Assembly (NCBI GenBank): GCA_030150315.1
Contig: JASLGB010000269.1
Location: 1 to 6,025 of the forward strand
Source: Dokdonella sp.
GTDB taxonomy: Bacteria; Pseudomonadota; Gammaproteobacteria; Xanthomonadales; Rhodanobacteraceae
Reading direction: 5' to 3'
Length of the DNA stretch: 6,025 nucleotides
Shown: positions 1-5,732 of the stretch, one piece after another
Numbering within the stretch: the stretch's first letter is position 1
Layout of the letters: each line of letters begins with the position of its first letter
Program-made: the position numbers and the translations under genes
The notes under the pieces: model-generated
Seen by the model: the letters and a program-made list of their open reading frames with translations, nothing else
Databases searched by the model: none
What the model was told of the DNA's origin: nothing

Positions 1-89
1 GAATGGCCGATGCCGAGCAGGCCGAGTCCGAACCGACCGCGATCCTGCAGCGTCGTCAGCAGGCCGGGGTGGATCACGGTCGCCGTCAT
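1..89 (-). CDS. pxpC: PxpC, 5-oxoprolinase subunit C (biotin-dependent carboxyltransferase-like, AHS2), N-terminal fragment
   Basis: Only the first 29 codons lie in the window; the gene continues past the left edge. The start is ATG at 89-87. It overlaps the pxpB stop in an ATGA arrangement and has a GGAG motif seven bases upstream. The visible peptide contains HPGLLTTLQDRGRFGLGLLG, which matches the conserved opening (GllTtvQDlGRxGyxxxG) of the AHS2/KipA-type family. With PxpA and PxpB, PxpC forms the cytoplasmic ATP-dependent 5-oxoprolinase that opens pyroglutamate to glutamate. Older names for this family are urea amidolyase-related and biotin-dependent carboxyltransferase family protein. 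The assignment rests on this short motif plus its position directly after pxpB, the usual gene order. Downstream residues cannot be checked here. Confidence 0.88.
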   Translation of the reverse strand, partial: MTATVIHPGLLTTLQDRGRFGLGLLGIGH

Positions 90-811
90 GCGCCGGCTCC
101 GGCCAGCTGCCCGAATTCGTCCTCGCCGATCGCGCGGAAGCGCACGCGGTCGCCGGGCAGAAGCAGGCTTGGCGATTCGCGCGCGGGATCGAACAGCGTC
201 AGCGGAGTGCGTCCGATCAACTGCCAGCCGCCGGGCAGTTCGGCCGGGTAGATCCCGGTCTGCGCGCCACCGATGGCGACCGATCCGCGTGGCACGCGCG
301 TGCGCGGTTGCGCACGTCGCGGCATGTGCAGCGCGGAATCGAGCCCGAGCAGGTACGGAAAGCCCGGCGCGAAGCCAATCATCGCGACCTGGTAGTGGCC
401 GCCGGCATGGCGTGCGATGACCTCCTCGACGCCGAGGCCGGCGTGCGCGGCGACCGCGTCGAGGTCGGCACCGAAACTGCCGCCATAGCAGACCGGGATC
501 TCGACGCTTCGCCCGCTCTCGAGCCCGGCGCGCGGCGGCGTGGCGAAGACCGCACGCAAGCTGCCGGCCAAGTGCTGCCACGACGGCTCGCCGTCGCGGC
601 GGTGCCAGAACGCCGCGTCGTATTGCAGCGCGAGCGTGGCATAGGCGGGAACGATGTCGACAAGACCTGGAATCTCGACTCGGCGCAGCATCTCGGCGGC
701 GGCGTGCACGCGCGCATTGGTGGCGCGGTCGATGCCGTCGCCAAAGCGCAGCAGCAGCATCGTTTCGCCGACCGGCTCGATCGAGAAGCGGCCCGGGTCG
801 TCATCGCTCAC
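86..811 (-). CDS. pxpB: PxpB, 5-oxoprolinase subunit B (AHS1/KipI family)
   Basis: A 241-residue cytoplasmic protein, close to the usual 220-240 for the family. Conserved blocks are visible in order: VGETMLLLRFGD (14-25), the PGLVDIVPAYATL stretch (48-60), VEIPVCYGG (103-111), GFAPGFPYL (146-154), PRGSVAIGGAQTGIYP (174-189) and PGGWQLIGRTPL near the C-terminus. These are diagnostic of the cyclophilin-like AHS1 fold of PxpB/KipI. The role is ATP-dependent hydrolysis of 5-oxoproline together with PxpC and PxpA. I chose the GTG at 811-809 because GAAGGA lies nine bases upstream and it overlaps the HIT gene stop as GTGA, and because conserved sequence begins just after it. The same frame stays open upstream to an ATG at 916, but that extension is Arg-rich and lies inside the HIT gene. 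KipI-like regulatory roles are a less likely alternative, given the adjacent pxpC. Confidence 0.93.
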   Translation of the reverse strand: MSDDDPGRFSIEPVGETMLLLRFGDGIDRATNARVHAAAEMLRRVEIPGLVDIVPAYATLALQYDAAFWHRRDGEPSWQHLAGSLRAVFATPPRAGLESGRSVEIPVCYGGSFGADLDAVAAHAGLGVEEVIARHAGGHYQVAMIGFAPGFPYLLGLDSALHMPRRAQPRTRVPRGSVAIGGAQTGIYPAELPGGWQLIGRTPLTLFDPARESPSLLLPGDRVRFRAIGEDEFGQLAGAGA

Positions 812-1224
812 TCGAGCAGGTCCTTCAGCGCGTCGCGCCATCGGGCGACCTGCGCGCTCGCGTCGTCGGCTGCGTGCGGTACCCGTTCGCCATGGCCCCA
901 GACCGGTTTCGGCCATGCGGCATCGTCGGAGTTGCGTGCGATCACATGCACGTGCAGTTGCGGCACGACGTTGCCGAGCGCGGCGATGTTGAGTTTGTCC
1001 GGTCGATGCAGGACTTCCAGCGCACGTGCGACCTGCGTGACTTCGTCCATCAGCGCGGCGCGGTCATTGCCGTCCAGGTCGATCAGCTCGCGTGCGCCGG
1101 CAATGCGCGGCACGAGGATAAGCCAGGGCCAGCGCGTGTCGTCCATCAACAGCAGCCGCGAGAGCGGCAGTTCGCCGATGGCAAGGGTCTCGGCATCAAG
1201 CCGGGGATCAATCGGAAAGAGCAT
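808..1224 (-). CDS. HIT domain protein, Q-x-H-x-H variant
   Basis: A 138-residue histidine-triad superfamily protein, probably a cytoplasmic nucleotide hydrolase or transferase acting on a nucleoside phosphoramidate or dinucleotide; the substrate cannot be read from the sequence. Visible family features are the opening LPLSRLLLMDD (19-29) with WPWLILVPR (32-40), KLNIAALGN (77-85) and the triad region VPQLHVHVIAR (87-97), followed by AWPKPVWG. The triad reads Gln89-Leu-His91-Val-His93: the first histidine is Gln, while the middle one (His91), the nucleophile position in HINT/FHIT enzymes, is kept. From family knowledge, the VPQLHxH form is a recurrent proteobacterial subgroup, so this is probably not decay. 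I chose the ATG at 1224, which shares one base with the upstream stop (TGATG), because conserved sequence starts there. A GTG-type extension to 1278 would overlap the preceding gene. No clear Shine-Dalgarno is seen, which suggests translational coupling. Confidence 0.9.
   Translation of the reverse strand: MLFPIDPRLDAETLAIGELPLSRLLLMDDTRWPWLILVPRIAGARELIDLDGNDRAALMDEVTQVARALEVLHRPDKLNIAALGNVVPQLHVHVIARNSDDAAWPKPVWGHGERVPHAADDASAQVARWRDALKDLLE
821..826 (-). promoter_or_regulatory. Ribosome binding site deciding the pxpB GTG start
   Basis: GAAGGA on the minus strand lies nine bases before the GTG at 811, inside the last codons of the HIT gene. Together with the GTGA stop-start overlap it supports the short pxpB start over in-frame ATGs at 841 and 916. 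Confidence 0.6.
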
Positions 1225-1895
1225 CAGGCAGGGGCCAGGTGGTGGTCGAAGAAGGAAAGCGTGCGTTCCAGCGCGCACTTGGCGCTGACCGGTTCGCAGG
1301 CGTCGGGGCTCACGTCGCGGTCGAAGGCGTGGCCGGCAGGGTAGGTGAAGATTTCGGCATCGGGCAGCAGCTCGCGGTGCTTTTCGATGGCCTCGGGTGG
1401 AATCGAGCGATCGCGCTCGCCGAAGTGGAACTGCAGCGGAGCCTTCGGCGTGCGGCCGAGGAACGGCACGTTGCGTGCGCCGTAATAGCTGACCGACGGC
1501 AGGCCGAGGCGCATCGCGGCGAGCAGGGCGACGGTGCCGCCCCAGCAGTAGCCGACGCAGCCGATGCGTCCGGCGGAGGCGATCGACTCGGCCGCACTGG
1601 CGACGTCTTCGACGGCGAGGTCGAAGCCGATTTCGTCAACGAGCTGGCGCCCGCGCGCGATACCGGCCTTGTCATAGGCGAGCTCGACGTCGTCCTCGAC
1701 GTGATCGAAAAATGCCGGAGCGATGGCGGTGTAGCCGTGCGCGGCGAAGCGGTCGACCACCTGGCGGACGTATGCGTTGACGCCAAAGATTTCCTGCACC
1801 ACCACGATGCCGCCCTTGGGTGTGCCTTCGGGCTTGGCCAGATAGGCGCCGATGCACTGCATGCGCGAGGTGTTGAGGCGAAGTGTCTGTCCCAT
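1224..1895 (-). CDS. Dienelactone hydrolase family protein
   Basis: A 223-residue cytoplasmic alpha/beta hydrolase of the dienelactone hydrolase (carboxymethylenebutenolidase) family, near the family's usual 220-250. It shows QEIFG (34-38, with Glu35 placed like the nucleophile-interacting Glu of classical DLH), the nucleophile elbow GYCWGG (115-120, Cys117), GERD (159-162, Asp162) and GHAFDRD (188-194, His189). This is an intact Cys-Asp-His triad. The family opens lactone rings such as dienelactone in chloroaromatic degradation, but most genomic members outside such clusters have unknown substrates. No catechol-pathway gene is visible here, so I give no gene symbol. The start at ATG 1895 has AAGGAA seven bases upstream. 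A second in-frame ATG at 1913 would place that motif inside the coding region. The gene begins 24 bases after the stop of the preceding lipase-like gene, and its stop overlaps the HIT start. Confidence 0.92.
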   Translation of the reverse strand: MGQTLRLNTSRMQCIGAYLAKPEGTPKGGIVVVQEIFGVNAYVRQVVDRFAAHGYTAIAPAFFDHVEDDVELAYDKAGIARGRQLVDEIGFDLAVEDVASAAESIASAGRIGCVGYCWGGTVALLAAMRLGLPSVSYYGARNVPFLGRTPKAPLQFHFGERDRSIPPEAIEKHRELLPDAEIFTYPAGHAFDRDVSPDACEPVSAKCALERTLSFFDHHLAPA

Positions 1896-1902
1896 GGCAA
1901 GG

Positions 1903-1908
1903 TTCCTT
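1903..1908 (-). promoter_or_regulatory. Ribosome binding site for the dienelactone hydrolase gene
   Basis: AAGGAA on the minus strand, seven bases before the ATG at 1895, supports that start over the ATG at 1913. The motif sits in one arm of a possible small hairpin (1892-1915) whose other arm contains the start codon. Confidence 0.6.
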
Positions 1909-1919
1909 TGCATGGCGGT

Positions 1920-3303
1920 TCAGCCGGGAACAATTCCGGCGATCGGCGGATTCCAGGCGGCCAGTTCGACACCGGGCAGCGGCAAGGCTTTCACCGCGCG
2001 CACCTCGCGTCCGAGCAGGTGCGCGACGATCATCGACTGCACGCCGTTCATGCGCGGAAGGGCGACGTGCAGGTCGACCAGTCCGCTGATCAGCCGGTCG
2101 CCGATTTCCCACCAAGCGTACTGGTGCCGCGTCACCGTGACGAGTTGCTCGCGCGGCAGGAAGGTCGGCATCGCGCCGGCCAGCGGCATGGTGCCCGTCG
2201 CCGGTGCGCACGTCGCCGCGCCGCGGGGCGGCAGGATCGAAGGTATCCACCGGCGCGCAGGCGAGCAGGTCGATTTCCATCGCCTTGCCGGCATCGAACA
2301 GGGCGGCATTGGCGAAGGCGGCGGGATCGGACAGCGGCACGGTCGTCGCAACGATGCGGTCGACGGTGGGCTCGCCGATGCCGGCAATCCAGAGCCAGTC
2401 CCGCGTCGACAGCCCGACCTTGGCCAGGTCCAGCGATTCGACGTCGTCGCGGTGCTTCTGTGCTTCGGCCAGCAGTGCGCGCAGGATGGTCGCCGCTTCG
2501 GCGATGCGGTCCGGCAGCGCGGCGATCGCGGCTTCCTCGCGGCGCGAATAGAGGCGGATGTATTCGGCGATGGTCTGGTACACGCTGGGCTGCCAGGCCA
2601 GCGGCTTGTAGAAGCCGCGCGCGAGGCCGTGCGGCCATGCCAGCGCGCCGTCGTAGCCGGGCAGCAGGTGGTAGACGGAAGGCAGCATGCGGGCGACCTC
2701 GCGTTCCGCGGGCGTCGCTATGGCCGACGTCACCGAGGCTTGTCCGGTGGCGATCGACAAGACCGCATTGGCCGAGCCGCGGAACGGTGTCGCCAGCGTG
2801 GCGACCTTGGCGACGCGCTCGCTGCCATGGCGCGCGAGATAGCCGGCGATGACGAGGCCGCCCATCGAGTGCCCGACCAGATGCACGCGCGGCCGCGCGC
2901 GGTAGTCCGAGCGGTAGTAGGGGCGCAGCAGCAGCGTGCGCGCGACGACTTCGTCGATGAAGGCATCCAGATCGGTCTGGATGTCGCCGAGCGGGCGTCG
3001 CCAGTCGTACGGAAACGCGTAGACCGGCGTCGGCTGGTCCTCGGCCGGCGACAGCTCGTGCCGCAAGCTGGTCAGCAGTTGTTCGTAGACCAGATTGAGC
3101 AGGGGGCCGGGCGCCACGCGCGCCGGTTCGAGGCGTTCGTAGCGGCGGTCGTCCGGGTGCAGCGCGAGGCGCTTGAAGTCCCCGCGCAGGCTGCTTGCCA
3201 CCGACCATGCCGCTTCGCGCTCGGTCGGATATTCGTCGGCCAGCTCGGTGCCCTTGATGCCGGGCACCAGGATGACCGGGCAACAGGGCGCGGCATCGCT
3301 CAT
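1920..3303 (-). pseudogene. LCAT/PGAP1-like alpha/beta hydrolase (lipase/acyltransferase), frameshifted
   Basis: Residues 1-369 read cleanly from the ATG at 3303: VILVPGIKGTEL (10-21, oxyanion-hole type), YAFPYDWRRP (95-104) and the nucleophile elbow GHSMGG (144-149, Ser146). This pattern fits the lecithin:cholesterol acyltransferase/PGAP1-like lipases. At 2194-2196 the frame breaks. Dropping one G from a GGG run restores GDGTMPLAGA, matching the GDGTVP motif that holds the catalytic Asp in LCAT-type enzymes. The reading then continues through HQYAWWEIGDRLISG and MNGVQSMIVAHLLG to a TGA at 1922-1920. The repaired protein would have 460 residues with Ser146, Asp369 and a C-terminal His (393, 412 or 428). 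Unrepaired, the frame gives a 543-residue product ending at 1672, with an Arg-rich, unrelated tail overlapping the next gene. No signal peptide is evident. A GTG at 3324 is an alternative start; neither start has a good Shine-Dalgarno. It could be a true pseudogene, a recoded gene or a sequence error. Confidence 0.8.
2194..2196 (-). other. Apparent +1 frameshift site in the GDGT motif
   Basis: The minus strand reads GAC GGG CAC CAT here. Removing one G gives GAC GGC ACC ATG CCG CTG (DGTMPL), which joins the two conserved halves of the lipase-like gene. Upstream codons begin at positions divisible by three and downstream codons one base out of register, so the net change is one extra base (or two missing). 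The exact base within the short G run cannot be fixed. Confidence 0.75.
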
Positions 3304-3348
3304 GTCGTTGATTCTACGCGCCACGCGGGGTGCGGGGGCGTGCGGCGG

Positions 3349-5442
3349 TCACGCGAAGTGCCGGACGCGGTCGCGCCCGGCCCGCTTGGCTGCGTACAGC
3401 GCGGCGTCGGCTGCTTCCAGCAGCGCCTTGACGGAGGGCGGCCCCTGCAGGGCGGACAGGCTGGCGATGCCGATGCTGATGGTCACCGCAATGCGGCCGG
3501 GTTCGCGCTGGAGCGATTCGGACACCTGGTCGCGGACGCGCTCGGCAATGGTGTCGGCGGCTGCGGCGCTGCTGCCGGGCAGGGCAATCAGGAATTCCTC
3601 GCCGCCGAAGCGTCCGATCAGGTCGCCATCGCGCAGGCAGCCGCGCATGGCGCTGACCCCGGAAACCAGCACGGAGTCGCCGAACAGGTGGCCGTGCCGG
3701 TCGTTGATCTGCTTGAAGTGGTCGAAGTCGATCAGCAGCAGGGAAAGGTCCTGCACCGAGTGGAGGCTCTGGGCGACCAGATCGCCGAGGCGCTCCAGCG
3801 CATGCCCGCGATTGGCCACGCCGGTCAGCGAGTCGGTGATGGCGGCGTGGTGAAGCTCGTGCGCGCGTCGCTCCAGCAGGCGGTTGGCCTCGTCCAGCGC
3901 GATGCGCTGGCGCTCGATCTTGGCATTGCTGCTGGCCAGTGCGCGGTTGTGCAGGATGCTGGAATGGAAGCGCCAGACCAGCGCCAGCAGTAACGCGACC
4001 AGCATCGTCGTGACGAGCAGGAAATCGCGGCGCTGCAGGTTCTGCTTCTCGATTTGCGCGGCCTGCAGCTGGTTGTCCTTGGACAGGAGCTCGATGCGCT
4101 GCGCTTCGTGCTCGCGCTGGTTGCGTACCTCGACCGCCGCCAGTTGGCGCCCGATGCGCAGGCCGAGCGAGGCTTCGCGCTCGGCCGCGTGCTTGTGCGC
4201 GAAGCGGAGCGCCGCCGGATAGTCGTTTTCCGCGCGGGCCAGTTGTTCGCGCAAGGCATAGGCCTGCGCGAGTTGCGGCATGAGGCGGGAGCTTTCGAGG
4301 ATCGAAAGCGCTTCGTCGACGCGGCCGCGCGCCACCGCGTGCTCGTTCGCGCGCATCGCGATTTCGGCCAGATGCAGCAGGGCGCGGGCGATGATTTCCC
4401 GCTGGCCGAGCGACCGCCCGAGGCTGAGGGCGGTTTCCAGCTCGGCGGTGGCCTTGTCGAAGGATCGGATGCCGAAATAGGCACGGCCGATTTCCAGATG
4501 CTCGAAGGCCTGATGCGCCGGATCGGCCAGCGCCGTATCGATGGCCAGCGCTTCGGACGCGGCATCCAGCGCGGCGGCATGCTCGCCGCTTTCGTTAAGC
4601 AGGGATGCGTAAGGGCCAAGGACGGAGCCGTAGGTGGCCGGATTGCCGTCCGCGGCCAGGTCCAGCGCCTTGCGGAAATAGTTGCGCGCCTCGTCGATGT
4701 CCTCGATTTCGCGGTAGAGCAGGGCCAGGTTGCGATAGGCGATGGCCACGCTGTCTCCGGTTTTCAGCCGGATCTGCAGGGCTTCCAGTGCGGCATCCAG
4801 CGCCAGCGCGAGATCGCCGCGGTCGCGATGGATCGTGGACAGGTCGTTGAGTGCCTGCGCGATGCTGATCGGGTCGTTGGAGTCCCGGCCGATGAGGAGG
4901 ACTTGCTGCTGGTGCTGGATGGCGTCGGCCAGCTGTCCCCGGCGCCGCGCGACGATGCCCAGGAAACGTTCGGCGGCTGCCGTCCAGCGCGGGCTTCCGG
5001 TTTGCATTCCCAGGGTGAGCAGATCGCCGGCCAGCTCCCGGCAACGCGCGTAGTCGCCCTCGCTGAGGGCAATCCCCGAGCGTTGCAGCAGGGCATAGCC
5101 ATAGTCGGAGGAGGCGCCGTGGCGCTGGGCCGAGCGCGCGAATCGCTGCCATGCGCGGTCGGCGGCGCGGGTGGCGGAAAACGCGCTGAACGCATGGGCG
5201 GAAAGCTCGTCCAGCGCGGCCTGTCCCCGTTCACCGCCGATGGACTCGATCAGGATTCGCACGGTCGGACTGGCCAGCGCCTGGTCGATGGCAACGGCCG
5301 CGGCGCGCGCCGACGACACTGCCTGCGCGCGTGGCCAGGTCCGTTCCGGTGCCGTCTGGGCGTTCAGGGAGGAGGCAAAGACGGCGCCGAGCGTGAGGCT
5401 CAAGACGCACAGCGCGCGTTTCGCGACACGGACGAATGGCAT
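3349..5442 (-). CDS. Diguanylate cyclase with periplasmic TPR sensor region (signal peptide-TPR-TM-GGDEF)
   Basis: A 697-residue predicted inner-membrane enzyme making cyclic di-GMP from two GTP. In order: a signal peptide (basic VRVAKRA, hydrophobic core 11-24, probable cleavage after SLNA at 28); about eight degenerate TPR-like helical pairs from about 116 to 421; a charged, Gln-rich helix (430-471); one membrane segment VTTMLVALLLALVW (477-490); a coiled-coil linker (500-535); and a GGDEF domain (536-697). The domain has DSLTGVANR (537-545), the metal-binding IDFDHFKQIND (571-581) and the active-site GGEEF (613-617). Arg604-x-x-Asp607 lies five residues before GGEEF, the position of the product-binding I-site, so feedback inhibition is expected. 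This implies a periplasmic TPR domain gating a cytoplasmic cyclase; the ligand or partner is unknown. The start at ATG 5442 has GAGGGA ten bases upstream and opens directly into the signal peptide. The frame extends to 5601, but that part is Arg-rich and unlikely to be coding. It is the first gene of the minus-strand cluster. Confidence 0.94.
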   Translation of the reverse strand: MPFVRVAKRALCVLSLTLGAVFASSLNAQTAPERTWPRAQAVSSARAAAVAIDQALASPTVRILIESIGGERGQAALDELSAHAFSAFSATRAADRAWQRFARSAQRHGASSDYGYALLQRSGIALSEGDYARCRELAGDLLTLGMQTGSPRWTAAAERFLGIVARRRGQLADAIQHQQQVLLIGRDSNDPISIAQALNDLSTIHRDRGDLALALDAALEALQIRLKTGDSVAIAYRNLALLYREIEDIDEARNYFRKALDLAADGNPATYGSVLGPYASLLNESGEHAAALDAASEALAIDTALADPAHQAFEHLEIGRAYFGIRSFDKATAELETALSLGRSLGQREIIARALLHLAEIAMRANEHAVARGRVDEALSILESSRLMPQLAQAYALREQLARAENDYPAALRFAHKHAAEREASLGLRIGRQLAAVEVRNQREHEAQRIELLSKDNQLQAAQIEKQNLQRRDFLLVTTMLVALLLALVWRFHSSILHNRALASSNAKIERQRIALDEANRLLERRAHELHHAAITDSLTGVANRGHALERLGDLVAQSLHSVQDLSLLLIDFDHFKQINDRHGHLFGDSVLVSGVSAMRGCLRDGDLIGRFGGEEFLIALPGSSAAAADTIAERVRDQVSESLQREPGRIAVTISIGIASLSALQGPPSVKALLEAADAALYAAKRAGRDRVRHFA

Positions 5443-5452
5443 AACGGAAGGT

Positions 5453-5458
5453 TCCCTC
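5453..5458 (-). promoter_or_regulatory. Ribosome binding site for the diguanylate cyclase
   Basis: GAGGGA on the minus strand lies ten bases before the ATG at 5442. It decides that start over the open but non-conserved upstream frame to 5601. Confidence 0.6.
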
Positions 5459-5595
5459 AGCTTCCGCCTGTGCTTGGGTTTCAGGCGACGTTCGCGGCGA
5501 TGGCGGCAATTCTGCCAATTCGCGGCCTCGCGCGCACTGGGATTGCACGCGCGTAATGTAAACTCTTGTCCACTGAGCGGTTTGCAGGGTTGCCG

Positions 5596-5614
5596 CGGCA
5601 TCGGAACGATGCCG
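5596..5614 (+). repeat. Perfect inverted repeat, 8-bp stem with GAA loop
   Basis: CGGCATCG, then GAA, then CGATGCCG. The arms are perfectly complementary. In a rimO leader transcript this would form a short stable hairpin. It is not followed by a T-run, so it is not an intrinsic terminator. Confidence 0.6.
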
Positions 5615-5631
5615 GGCGTCGGCCGGCGCCC
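5614..5631 (+). repeat. Inverted repeat, 7-bp stem with GGCC loop
   Basis: GGGCGTC, then GGCC, then GGCGCCC, with one G-U pair. It abuts the preceding hairpin, sharing base 5614, so the two could stack. It is G+C-rich and could be chance in this composition. Confidence 0.4.
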
Positions 5632-5668
5632 GCTGGAGGCAATGATCGGCCACGGTGCCGCCGTCGCC

Positions 5669-5704
5669 GACTTCCTGCATGCCGGGAGTGGACTTCTGGC
5701 ATGC
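5669..5704 (+). repeat. Imperfect 14-bp direct repeat with 22-bp period
   Basis: GACTTCCTGCATGC at 5669-5682 and GACTTCTGGCATGC at 5691-5704 match at 12 of 14 positions. The spacing is 22 bp, about two helical turns. Each copy ends in the palindrome GCATGC, so the same bases also form the inverted repeat in the hairpin at 5677-5704. It is a candidate protein-binding site or a local duplication. Confidence 0.5.
5677..5704 (+). promoter_or_regulatory. Potential 12-bp hairpin in the rimO leader
   Basis: The arms 5677-5688 and 5693-5704 pair over 12 positions around a TGGA loop. The outer seven pairs are GCATGCC with GGCATGC; the inner five include two G-U pairs. It ends 28 bases before the rimO start. 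A C-run and TTTT follow only at 5711-5720, too far and too C-rich for a normal intrinsic terminator. At DNA level it could instead be a dyad operator. Confidence 0.55.
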
Positions 5705-5732
5705 GTACTTCCCCCCTTTTCCGGTGTTTTCC

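Larger units (their letters stand above)
5443..5732. promoter_or_regulatory. Divergent intergenic region between the diguanylate cyclase gene and rimO
   Basis: This 290-bp spacer must hold promoters for both directions unless rimO is read from elsewhere. The only clear AT-rich island is around 5554-5570 (TAATGTAAACTCTTGTC), the likeliest promoter core. On the minus strand it reads GACAAGAGTTTACATTA. I could not assign a convincing spaced -35/-10 pair in either direction. The rimO-proximal half contains three potential hairpins and a direct repeat, listed separately. I see no convincing independent gene here. Confidence 0.45.

Noticed and set aside
812..916. N-terminal extension of pxpB to the ATG at 916
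   Set aside because: It lies inside the HIT gene, is Arg-rich and is not part of the AHS1 family. The GTG at 811 has a ribosome binding site and a stop overlap.
1239..3993. Long plus-strand open frames (1239-2852 and 1852-3993) opposite the hydrolase and cyclase genes
   Set aside because: They are Arg/Ala/Gly-rich and without recognisable domains. They lie antisense to genes with clear motifs, as expected from G+C-rich third-position bias.
4054..5556. 500-codon plus-strand frame opposite the diguanylate cyclase
   Set aside because: No recognisable motif; it is a mirror of the TPR coding frame on the other strand.
5543..5564. Sigma-70 promoter from TTGCAC and TAAACT
   Set aside because: The spacing is only 10 bases, far from the 16-18 required, so the hexamers cannot be used together.
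5443..5601. N-terminal extension of the diguanylate cyclase to 5601
   Set aside because: It would bury the signal peptide 53 residues inside the protein. The ATG at 5442 has a ribosome binding site and opens into the signal peptide.
5677..5720. Intrinsic terminator upstream of rimO
   Set aside because: The hairpin is followed by mixed bases and a C-run, with TTTT starting 12 bases later. A terminator would need the T-run immediately after the stem.
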